From positions 434,001 through 498,000 of the forward strand of contig OX621166.1 of assembly GCA_951640195.1 (NCBI GenBank): DNA of 64,000 nucleotides, given 5' to 3'. Below are positions 34,227-44,584 of the stretch, in pieces. A program made the translations under genes and the position numbers. Position 1 is the stretch's first letter. Each line of letters begins with the position of its first letter. Origin of the DNA: Porpolomopsis calyptriformis. Taxonomy: Eukaryota > Basidiomycota > Agaricomycetes > Agaricales > Hygrophoraceae. Below the pieces are notes generated by a model. It searched no databases. It worked only from the letters and a program-made list of their open reading frames with translations, and was not told where the DNA came from.

Positions 34227-36149
34227 ATGAAGCTTAATCTAGACGTTTACACTTACCTGGTTTCCTTTATCTCCTCTCGGGGAGATGTTCTCGCATTCGG
34301 CCTTGCTAACAAGCAATTTTATAGCATCGCCAAGCCAGAATTCATCTACCGTTCGATCCGATGCAAGCTTGGGAATGTTGCCGTTTGGAATCATATCATC
34401 GCCAACCCGGCCTGCGCCTCGAGAGTGCGAGAACTAGAAATCCAGCGCGAAAACCATTCAGTGTACGGCCTCGACGAGACGGAGAGGGTTCCCCTCGATG
34501 AGTTGGAATGTGGCGTGAATGATCCGGAGGGGAACCCACTGCCAATTCGAGATGTCGAGGATGCTGAGCGACTATTGATACTAGCTCTCCATGTTATGGT
34601 CAATCTGGAAAGCTTTACTTGGGATCGGTGGGCGCCAGTCATTAACCTTGGTGCCGAAATAGCGATCTCCAAGGATGCTCCTCGCGATATACTTAGTGGT
34701 GAAGGCAGCGAGCAGGGAAGATACCAAGAAGACATTTGGACTGCCCTCAGGGATTACACTCAGTTGCGCAGACTCCAAGTCGTTGATCTTGGGAGACGTG
34801 AAACGCTGTTTCCTTATCCGCAACCCATATTCCACGGTTCCGTGAGTAGTTTTTGCTATGGATACCTGGCATCTGCTGACCATATATATCCGCCCAACGG
34901 ATAAGATCTTCACACTTGGCAATCTCACGCGCTTCTGTCTGAAAGTGTTCTATTCACCACCTCACGAAGATGACCATCAACCCGCGGTGGTCAACGGCGA
35001 TGATTCCGATGAAGAGGACCAGTTGCTCCCCGCTCGAGTAGATATAACTCGTTTGAAGGAAATGCTTAACCGATGTCCTAACCTCCAGGTAAGAGACACT
35101 TCCATCTCGCCCATCGCCTTTCTCATCCGGGGCGTGCTGGCATCCCATAGAAGTTAGCATTAACGATTTTCGATTACCACTATTTCTTCACCAGGCATGG
35201 CCACCCATTTACTGACATCACTCCCATTCTTTCAACCGTAAGCATGCCCCATCTCCACACGTTGGAACTGGGAGGCCTCGTCGTTGACAGCGAAACGATG
35301 ACATCCTTCCTCAATACCTCGCAACATCTTCGCGAGCTTCTCGCCTTCCTTCCTATCTCAGATCCCAATGTCCCCGCACTTCCTTTCTCCCTCGGCACCT
35401 CGCCGACGACATCCCTCCGCGACGGTGCCCTGCCTGAGCTTCAGATCATACACCTGCCTCCAGAGCTCCTGAGCCCCATTCTTAACGCGCTCCCAAAACC
35501 ATCTCGGATTCGTGAGTTACGAACCGTACTGCCATGTCACTGGGCGGCCGCAGCTGATGAAGACGAGCCTGCATTTGTACCTGCGTTGGCTGAAGTGTGG
35601 GATTCAGGTTCCCTTGATGGACAGGATGCCGGTGAAATCTTAGCATCAAAGAATCTCGTCTGCATAACGCGCGAAGGCTTGCCAAACTTGACCACGCTTG
35701 GATGTGATATCAAGAGTGTTTCACAAATAGAAGGTTTAATAGAAGTCACACCAAACCTTGAATGTTTCTCGATTTACTCGTCATCCGTCCCGAGGTTGGT
35801 GAGTAATCGACCGCATTTGTGCCGGCTTTCTTTTCTTCTTCTTAATCGTGATTCTCTGCAGCTCTCTACCGCTCTCCCTCATACCGCGTGGCTACCCTAC
35901 CTTTCTCGCTGGACGCACCTTACCAAACTCGGCAACATTAGTCTCTGGCCTGTTGAACGATCAGAGCCCATTGCCCCCGACAAAATACTGGAAATCGCGC
36001 ACGAGATTACAAATGCGTGTCCTAACCTTCGAGAGGTACCCTGGCACACTGGGGGCTATGCCAGGTTTGTGATGAAAGGGGAGGGAGATGGTACTGTGAA
36101 GCCAAACACAGTTGCAATGGATGGTAACAAGTGTACGATCTACCTGTGA
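34227..36149 (+). CDS. F-box-like / leucine-rich protein, 4 exons
   Basis: Exons 34227-34841, 34906-35088, 35151-35798 and 35862-36149 give 577 residues, all introns in phase 0. The first 45 residues (LNLDVYTYLVSFIS...LANKQFYSIAKPEF) resemble the degenerate F-box that opens many basidiomycete F-box/LRR proteins. The rest has loose Leu-rich segments (LHTLELGGL, CPNLREVPWHT). Such proteins usually recruit substrates to SCF ubiquitin ligases, but the F-box here is weak and binding to Skp1 is inference. The acceptor at 35150 was chosen because it alone keeps the frame. The intron 35799-35861 is 63 bp and in frame, so it could be retained. Confidence 0.7.
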
Positions 36150-36826
36150 ATTAGGCGTTCGGTCTATTGAAGCAGACGACAACGTCACTATCAACCACCG
36201 ATTGATCTGTGTATGTCGCAAGGGTGCAAGGGTGCAAAGGCGCCAATAGAGCTCACTCCCAAACATTCTTCCCTTCATTGTCTGCTTTTGTCTTTGGTGG
36301 CGGTAAGGTCCCCCCATTGAGGCATGAGTTCGAGACCGATATGAAGGGTAGATTGCTCTCCAATGGCAATTTTTGGTACGCTCACTCTTTATTCGCTACC
36401 CACCGTCTCATCCCCCCTTCGGTATTCCAGGAGATCACAAACGTACGTTGGTAGAATTGTGTCTTTGTTGTGCCTGCCGCTGGTCATCGCCTGGGGGCAT
36501 TGTAGACCCAAGGCCTCTGGCGGCTGCAAGATAGTTTTTCGGCCAGGTCTATGAGACGGATGGGGTGTGGTCGCCGTCTCATGGATTTAATGGCCGCGAG
36601 ACTTGATCGTAGTGGCTGGTCAGGTTAAGGGCGTGCATTGTCTCTTGGATGGTTAGTTTTTTGGACTGCGCAGGGCAAACTGTATCATCTAATCCGTTCC
36701 ACCCATTCTAATTCTGCTATTAGTTGGCTTCTGTATGATGGCTTTCTTCGCAATACTCCCCATTCTCAGTCGGCCGCTCTTCTACCTGCCTCGTGGATTT
36801 CCGCCCCACAGGTGTCTTGATTAGGG
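36150..36826. other. Intergenic, no gene seen
   Basis: Short open frames only. The sequence right of 36800 belongs to the duplicated promoter fragment. Confidence 0.4.
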
Positions 36827-37310
36827 TCAACCCTTCGTTCCTGAGGGATATCTCATGAATGACGCTGAGGCAGAGGGAGGAAGGGGCCATGGCGGGGAGT
36901 CTTCAGCCGCGTCATGCCCAACTTCATGTGAGGTCGACGTGAGTGCGATGTACCCTCTATCGCGATCTGTCTGTGAAACGAAAAAAAAAAAAACGAAACT
37001 TTTGTACTCGTAAAGGGGTGTGGTGATAGGCTGGCTCTTACCATGGTTTTGGACGGTAAGTTTTGGTTGTTCACGAGCGTCACTCATCAGTGTAATCTAG
37101 GCTCCCTTTGGTGTTTAGCCTTCTCCGCCACGAATGTCAATATACACCACAGATGGAGAAAAAGTGAGGCGAAGAGTTCGCTTGGGGGACTTACTTCGGA
37201 AAGTTAAGACAGAGGGGTCTCTGCCATCGACTCAGACCAGCATCAAGCTCACCGTCAGGTTGCCCAAATCACTTCACTGTTGTTTTCCCTTGCAAGCCGC
37301 CACGACCTAT
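36827..37310 (-). pseudogene. Duplicated 5' end of the sugar transporter with its divergent promoter
   Basis: 36827-37055 matches 30810-31020: the codons for RDRGYIALTSTSHEV, the first intron with its donor directly after ATG, and the upstream catggttttgga. Beyond it, ttctccgcca resembles the promoter between transporter and NB-TPR gene. The motif gcaagccgccacgacc then reappears near 37290 after about 170 bp of unrelated sequence. No further transporter exons follow, so this is a fragment. Confidence 0.75.
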
Positions 37311-38790
37311 ACTCACCTTCAAAATAGTAAAAAGGATAGCCCACTTCCAGTGTCGGCTTTTGTGGGAAAACGTCAAGCCTATCAGCACCGGGGAAAACTT
37401 CCCCAAAAGCTTTCCAAAGGACGTTGATCTCCAAGACATTGCCTCTTCTAGAGTGGAGCCTTTGCACCTGATACGCGAGAGCTTGAACGGTAACTGGATG
37501 CCTTCCTGCAGACGTTTACGTGGATTACGATAGGTCGTTTCAAAATTCAAACCTACCACCCGTGTTAACAAGGGATGTAGAACCTATCCTGATCCCTGTC
37601 AACTGGTGTGAAGGCATCGGTTTCGATAGATGATGATCTTGGCCAGCTGGTTTGTGGAAAAGGTAAGGGGAAGGTGTCTCCATCAATGCGACATTTCTTC
37701 TCTGGCGGCGAGTCAAGTGTACCGAGAGTTAGCGCCTCGAGTAAGCTCCACAGATCCAGCCAGCGGAGGATAGTTTCCAGGGGCATCCGGATCCTATTGG
37801 AGCAGTCCCAAATCGGGCTTCCTGAGAGCTGCTCTGTCGGGGCCTCGGATGCAGCAAGTGACCAAAGCAACTGATCCGCATTCTGGATTATTGTAACGGC
37901 GTTCTCAGTACGGTTTCCCTTTGGTGGTCGATTCTTCCAAGTTGTCCAAGAAGAGAATATGGAATGTCTGTAGCAGCGGTGGGGAGGATATCATACTTAA
38001 TGAACGTTTGTTGGAAGGTGTGCGTGGAGAGATCGGGCGGTCCGAATACCATCCTGGATATTCTATCAGATGAACGGTCGCAAGAGTACTGACCATCGGA
38101 TATACGTTTCCACGCAAGGCCACAACCACATCCGCCAATGTCCTTCTCCATCTGCGATGTTCAGGGGTATATCTAGGACGTAATGCCACATGATCGTGAC
38201 CAACGTCATGTTGGCGTTGGTAGACCGCAGCCACATCCCGACGCAGTCCCGTCGGGCGGCAGGGAATATTCGATGTGGATGGACTGCGTCATTGGCGGGC
38301 TAGTCAAAGCGATTCCTAGTGGTTCATCTGAAAAAATGGAGTACTCTCACGGCGGCCTTCTAGTAAGGATAGGACCATGCATGACGCAGCGGAAGGAGAC
38401 ACATCGAAACCACCTCTGCCGTCCGGGAGACTCGTCCCATTAGGTCCCAGTGTCGCACTACAGCCAGCGTTCTGGTTGCGAGTATCGTCCCGGGACTCTC
38501 AGATAACCTCCAGAGGTTTTATTTACTTACTCCAGATGTCCAGCGATTACGTCTTGTTCTCCCAGAGTCACCGATGGATAGCGTGACCATGAACGGCGTC
38601 CGCAAGACTGAGGAATATTCGAGGGCCATTGCGTCGGGAGGTAACCATATATGGTCATTGAAGTCGGTCGTTGGACTCGCTTTGAGGTTCCACACGGCGG
38701 GTAAGTATTCCCAAATTCTGACATGGATCAAAGGAAACCCCATCTCGGAAGCCACAGGCTACGTACTCAAGCTTCAACCAGTCCTAAGCT
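37311..38790. other. Unresolved region, possible decayed gene on the minus strand
   Basis: Several medium open frames on the minus strand (38755-38519, 38234-37905, 37870-37565, 37571-37269) could be exons or remnants of one gene; one piece contains RMPLETILRWLDLWSLLEAL. I do not recognise any domain and could not link the pieces with convincing splice sites. Confidence 0.3.
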
Positions 38791-38888
38791 GACAGCGTTA
38801 CTTTGTTCCCAGTACCTGCCGCCGCTTATTGGCCATGCGGGTTGCATAGAGGGTGGATGCCACGACTATGCCACCAGACCCTCGCGGG

Positions 38889-38897
38889 TATATAAAG
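38889..38897 (+). promoter_or_regulatory. TATA box upstream of the 39029 gene
   Basis: Reads tatataaag, 132 bp before the last base upstream of the ATG. It is followed by a C/T-rich leader (ctctcgtttactctcatcctctctcc type), a usual layout for strongly expressed fungal genes. Confidence 0.6.
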
Positions 38898-39028
38898 CCC
38901 TTGCTCGCAAGTAATCTCCAGCAGTACCCGTCCCTACTTTGACTCTCGTTTACTCTCATCCTCTCTCCGGTTGACTGGATCCTGGAGCATTCACCATCCA
39001 TACTCAAACACTAATCACTCAAGCCATC

Positions 39029-39790
39029 ATGAACCCTTCTCTTCAAGTTGTTCCGCCTCTCTCTTTGAGTCAACGACGCGGAGTTGACCTCCAAATCATT
39101 GCTATTCCCTTCAAAGATTCGCTGAATTCATCTGAAATTCGCCCCGCCGCCATCTCAGCAACCGATCTCGGAACTATGTTCGTTCCATCTGGGCGCGCTT
39201 TCCACACGAATCACTTTGACGCGACGGTGAAATTCGACGGAACTTTCGAGCCGACGTTCCACAGCAAGGGTGAGGTTCCCTCGAAGCACCCCTCGCGGTT
39301 CCCTAAAAGAATCGTCGCCGGTCTGTGGATCGCCATACCTGACGCCGAGATGTCCAGTGACCCAACCATCTTCACCCATACCATCAACCTCTTACCCTCG
39401 AAAGACGGCCGCAGTACCCAAATCCAGACTGTCGACGCAAACGGTCGGCACAAGCTGACTCTCCAAGTTCCCGAGATCAGCGACAAGACCTTACGGCTGG
39501 ACGTCGCCCAAATCTTTACCACTCGTGATTTCCTGTCCCTGGCGTTGCCGTACGTCAACCACGGTTCCGTCGGACCCGTCCCAAGGGTACCCGACGTCTG
39601 CGTGCTCGTAACGACAACTCCCGACCTCATCACAGAGGCCACAGTCGCGGTCCTATCATACCTGGCTTACGTGACAAGGCAATCGGCGCAAGCGGTACTC
39701 GCACGAAGCAACGAACAGACCATCTGGACGAGTGCCAAAGTATGCAAAGAGGTCTTGGAACTTGTCGATCGCATCAACAAAGATTTGTAG
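39029..39790 (+). CDS. Unrecognised 253-residue protein, single exon
   Basis: Uninterrupted frame with a good start context (agccatcATGAACC) and TATA box. No signal peptide, membrane segment or known motif is seen. Composition is balanced, with beta-rich hydrophobic stretches (VDLQIIAIPF, RIVAGLWIAIP, VCVLVTTTP) and a helical C-terminus (KVCKEVLELVDRINKDL). It could be a cytosolic globular protein. Function unknown. Confidence 0.7.
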   Translation: MNPSLQVVPPLSLSQRRGVDLQIIAIPFKDSLNSSEIRPAAISATDLGTMFVPSGRAFHTNHFDATVKFDGTFEPTFHSKGEVPSKHPSRFPKRIVAGLWIAIPDAEMSSDPTIFTHTINLLPSKDGRSTQIQTVDANGRHKLTLQVPEISDKTLRLDVAQIFTTRDFLSLALPYVNHGSVGPVPRVPDVCVLVTTTPDLITEATVAVLSYLAYVTRQSAQAVLARSNEQTIWTSAKVCKEVLELVDRINKDL

Positions 39791-40004
39791 CGAAAGCGTT
39801 CCGTTCTCGAATAGAAGTGGTGGCGACGGTAATAGACAGTCTGGCCAGGTAGCCCGGACAAAAACATAGACTCGTATTTCATTCTCAATGTTCAGCTCCA
39901 ATTTTCCAGCCTCTGAAAGTTCCTTCCAACGACAGCGAGACGAATAAAAATTTAAGAATGAGATACATAATAGAATCAATAATGTAGTCCATCCCACCAC
40001 AGAA

Positions 40005-41289
40005 TCAGGTTTTACAACACATCCAATTTCCCTGCCTCCGTCCCCGTCTCGCATCCTCCACAGCCAACCTCACAGTGTCTGTCGCGGTACCTTCGGCTAC
40101 ATGCAGAACCCTATCTTCTTCCTCCCACCTTGCTGTCACTCGCTTGGCGACATACTCAAACACAGCCTGCACGCCCTGACCTGTCCTTGCCGAAGTAAAG
40201 AACAAGCGCGGGCCACGATCCCGGGGGGTGGTTATGGGAGTGCTACTGGCGCTGTCACCGTTGGCCCGGGTCCGCGCGAACGTGCTTGGGGTGATCGTTG
40301 TCCCGGATGAACTGCTGGTGATGGAAACATAGGAAGACTTGGAGGGAAGAGAAGGTGTGGAGGGTGGTAGGTGCGAGAGCGAGTGCGAATGTGAGGGCTC
40401 GGGTGATCCGCGGGCGGAGTGGAACTGGTCAAAGAGGGATGATGAAGGCGTGTGGTAGATCGAGAAAGCCGTGCGTGTTGAATCAATCGTACCGTTGCCG
40501 ATGCTGCGCGAAAAATATCGGTTTTGGGGTGATGATTTCGAAAGCAAGGGTGCGGGGGCGGACTCGCGGGGTGGGATGGGTACGGTCGGTGGAGGATCGG
40601 GAGGTGATGACGGGGACAGTTCCTCGTCCGTTGGCGGTTCATCTTCGCATGAGACTTGAACTAGGGTAGGTCGTTGTGGCGAGGGTGAGGACTTTGGTAT
40701 AAGATCCTCAAGAAAGCCTAGTGCGTCGGCCTCAGAGACACGCTGCAATCCTCCGTCTTCAACCAAATCCATCTTGTTTCCGACGACGACACAACAGTAG
40801 TCTGCGACATCTTCATCGGCAAGGGGGGCGCGCTCTCTGAACTCGTTCCACCATTTCAGAAGGGCGTTTAGCGAGTGGGGATCATTCACGTCGAAAATGA
40901 GGAGGACAGCATCCGCGCCGCGGAAGAATGCGCTGGAGAGGCTCGAGAAGCGTTCCTGGCCGGCGGTGTCCTGTTGGAGGATCATAATGTTTAGCAGTTT
41001 AGCCGACTTGGTCCAACACGGGTCGAGAAGAGAGAGTAGGATTGACCCATATCTGCAGTGCGACTGACTGGTTTGGTGAGGTCGGGTAGGGGAGAAGTTT
41101 GGTGATGAAGTCGACGCCGATGGTCGCTCGGTAGTTGGTCGAAAAGCGACCGGAGATGTACTGCCAAAAAGTGCCGCTTAGCTGGCGCTGACTCGAAGAA
41201 GAGGGAAATATTACCTGGGTTCGCAGACTGGTTTTCCCAACGCCAGAGGCGCCGATGACGACGAGCTTGATGGTCGGCGTCGTCGACAT
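40005..41289 (-). CDS. Rab7-like small GTPase with a long Ser/Pro insert
   Basis: Membrane-traffic switch of the Ypt7/Rab7 type, acting at late endosome and vacuole. Exons (minus) are 41289-41215, 41160-41047 and 40970-40005 (384 residues). G motifs: G1 GASGVGKTS (13-21), switch I NYRATIGVDFITK, G3 WDTAGQE (63-69), G4 NKMD (128-131) and G5 TSA (about 322). The stretch between G4 and G5 is about 190 residues instead of about 30: a low-complexity Ser/Pro/Thr insert with an acidic start. The C-terminus is CCKT, a CCXX prenylation signal. All nucleotide-binding motifs are present. The start lies 78 bp from the divergent gene at 41368. Confidence 0.87.
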
Positions 41290-41367
41290 TGTCGTTTTCA
41301 GGTCAGATCAAACATATGAAAACAAAGGAACAGCGCCTCCGCTCGAGGATGCCAAACCATAGCCTTC

Positions 41368-42280
41368 ATGGTGAGCGCCGCTATAGTCGTATCAGTCGTC
41401 AGTCTTGTCGCTGCTATCCTCTCTGCAGCCCTCTCTGCAGCCCTGTCGAATGGCTTTCAGGTGTGGTCCGAGAGACGTAGACGCCGATCCGAAGCTGCCA
41501 TCGTCTTTAACAAATACGAGGATCCACTGGCGCTTGCGATCATCGACCTTCGTTCCAAGCTCTATGCCATCATCCACTTCAACTCATTAGTGTTCTTGAC
41601 ATATGATCCTGATTCGTTTGAGCACAAGTACCAACTCACCCACATCTTATACCTCGTCGGGCAATTCCTTACCTACGCTCATATCCTTCGGGTCGAGAAC
41701 CAATATCTCAACATTCAACGCAGCGGTCATCCCATCTTGCAGAGACTCATCCGTGTGGAAGAGGCCTGGAACGATTCTATGCCCGGTAGTGGCAAGTGCA
41801 TGTTGTGGCGGGGACAACAGCGCGGAATTGCGGAACTCATGACGGAGACCCGTCAAGATCAGCTCTCATGCATAGGCTATGCCGAGTTCCGTCGTCGCTG
41901 GACTTACAAGGAAGATGGTAATTATCCGTCTTGTCCAGCTCTCATGTTACTTGCTGATAGTTTTGCCAGATGGTCAGCTTTATGAGTGGTTTATCAGGCT
42001 TGCTGATGACCTCCGAAGCTTAAATCCCAACGACGCAGACCATATCAGGAGGTTGGTCGCGTTAAACCGGGAATTGGGACATTTGCAGGACACGTTGGAT
42101 CCCAAGGGCACATTCAAGGATCTCTACTCTTACCCCAACGTTCCTGGTCGTCGAGAGTATGCGCGGAATCTGCCTCGTGTGGCTGATGGACCCTCCCCGC
42201 TCTCAATCTCCCCAGAGCCACAATCCCCTTCCAGCCCGGAGGAGACAACCAGAAGGAAAGTACAGGATGCTGCTGTCTAA
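41368..42280 (+). CDS. Membrane-anchored protein of unknown function, tandem copy 1
   Basis: Exons 41368-41917 and 41970-42280 give 286 residues. One N-terminal transmembrane helix (AIVVSVVSLVAAILSAALSA) is followed by a basic stop-transfer patch (SERRRRRSEAA). The rest is a soluble domain with KYEDPLALAIIDLRSKL, LVGQFLTYAHILRVE, LWRGQQRGIAELM and LDPKGTFKDLYSYP. I recall similar proteins as conserved but uncharacterised in fungi; no function is known to me. The tandem paralogue at 42545 has the same intron position. Transcription is divergent from the Rab gene. Confidence 0.8.
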
Positions 42281-42544
42281 TGATTTTCTTGTTATGGAAT
42301 TAATAAGGACGTATATGATAGGATGGATATCACTGTGTACAATCACCCTTTCTTCTGAATGCAGGTTAAGCATGTCCGCTGAGTATGGAATTTCCGTGCC
42401 AATCCCGACCTCGTTTGATGTATGCGAACGGTAAATGGTATCGTGCACTTCAAGCGTTCACACCGCACGCGAAGGTGAGCCATTCGCTGAACGTCGTGCC
42501 CAGCTTCACCTTCTCTCTGTAGTATATCAACAGGCACCCAAACT

Positions 42545-43395
42545 ATGCTGGATACGGCTATAATCGTATCGATTGTCAGTCTCATTGCTGCTCTCCTCAC
42601 TGCTGCCATCTCTGCAGTCCTGTCGAATGGCTTCCAGACGTGGGTTGAGAGACGCAAGCGCAGAAGGGAGGCTACTATCATTTTTAACAAATATGAAGAT
42701 CCACTGGCGCTATCGATCATCGACCTTCGTTCCAAGCTCTTTGGCATTCTCAACTACAACACATTAGCGTACATGCAAGAACCCAATTCGTTCGAGCACA
42801 AGTACCAACTCACCCATATCTTATACCTCGTCGGGCAGTTCCTTACCTACGCTCATATCCTTCGAGTCGAGAACCAATATCTTAACATCCAACGCAGCGG
42901 TCATCCCATCATGCATTCCCTCGTTCACCTGGAAGAGGTCTGGAACACTGACAAGCACGACAGTGGAAAGTGTATGTTGTGGCGAGGACAACAGCGTGGA
43001 ATTGCGGAACTCATGACGGAAACCCGTCAAGATCAGCTCTCATGCATAGGCTATTCTGAGTTTCGTCGTCGTTGGGTTGAAAAGACAGATGGTAATTATC
43101 CGTCTTGTTCTACCCTTTTGCTATTTGTTGAAAGTTTGATTTCTCATTGCCAGATGGTCAGCTTCATGACTGGTTTAGTAGGTTTGCCGATGACTTGCGA
43201 AGTATAAATCCCCACGATAGGAATCAGTTGACGAGGTTGGTCCTGATAAATGACGCATTGGGGCGTTTGCAGGACCTCCTAGATCCCAAGGGCATATTCA
43301 AGGATCTTTACTCATACCCCAACCTTCCTGATCGTCAGGAGTATGCACGGGACCAACCTCGTGCGCCTGATGGGCCCATACCCAAACAGGGGTGA
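42545..43395 (+). CDS. Membrane-anchored protein of unknown function, tandem copy 2
   Basis: Exons 42545-43091 and 43154-43395 give 262 residues. It is clearly homologous to the gene at 41368 throughout: TM helix AIIVSIVSLIAALLTAAIS, basic patch ERRKRRREA, KYEDPLALSIIDLRSKL and LWRGQQRGIAELM. The intron is conserved in position and in sequence (ggtaattatccgtcttgt). The C-terminus is shorter by about 25 residues. Protein sequences are diverged mainly in two loops, so the duplication is not very recent. Confidence 0.8.
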
Positions 43396-44584
43396 ATGAG
43401 GGCCATTATTCTCTTCTAGTTTGGGAGATAATCTGGAGAGGGTAAGTACTGTATAGGACCCTACTGTCTAACGGTTTTCTGGATAATAGGTTTTTACTGG
43501 GCTCGCCGCTGTGGTGTATGATAGGATCGATGCCACCCGATGCAATATGATGAAATTCACTAGTCTCGTTCCGCATGTTTTCCCTCTTCCAGTTTTTCCG
43601 TCCGATCGCCGAAGGTAAGGTTCATTACTACTCCTCTAGTCTGTCACTTGCTGGCATCGAGCACGGTAAATTCTCGATCGAGATCGTATTGCTGTTCCCG
43701 CCGAATGAATGTAGCGCCACGAACTACTCGCGGTGGATATGTTAAGAGATGCATTTCGGCCCCGATCACCCACATCCGCACTCGGCATCCGACTACTTTA
43801 CCGGGTTCAAGATCGGTGATGCCACGCAGCAAGCCAAGAGACATGTCCATGCGCCGATAACCTGCGCCGATGCATTACCTCACATCTGTATGCAAGGCGC
43901 AAAGATGGCACTCAGAGGCTGACACATGGGGACACAGTCGACAAGGAAGTCGACAGAGCCGTGAAGCCGTGCTCTGTGGGTAGCACCGCGGCAACATAGA
44001 GGTTATGGAAAGAATCGCCGACAGCTGCCTCAAGCGGAATAATGTCGACAGGGTAGGTGTACACAGAGGCTTGAGCTTTCTGAGAACTCGGCAAGGAATC
44101 AACTGGGTACTGTTTTTGGTTGACAACATCGTAGGTTTGGCAGCACGAGAAGGCTTTCGGCTTAAGTCAATGGGGGATTCAAGGCGGCAAGGTACTTGAA
44201 GAGAGTTTAGTAGGCGCGTTTATATTATTGGAATTAGGTCGGGTACTTGGATACGGGCTGCGACGAGAGGCATTTTTCTGTTTCCCGGATGAAACGCGTG
44301 GTACGACTGTATCGCGTTCACTCGAAAGGTAGGAGCCCGGAAAGAAGGATGTGATGGAGCCAGATGCCTAGTTTTTGACACCATGGAACTTGCATCCAAG
44401 CCTCGTCAACTAGGTACAACCTGAGTCTTACAGTCATGTCGTGTGAAGCCAATTCTCCTGCATTCTGTATACATAAGGACACTGTAATATTGGAGTATGC
44501 TGATGAATCTAGGCAGCATCAGATTAACCGTGGACTTTTGGCCATTTTGAAGAACCCACCAAATACTTGAGGTCATTAACGCGC
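43396..44584. other. Intergenic, no gene seen
   Basis: Between two convergent transcription units. Only short open frames without recognisable content. Confidence 0.45.
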
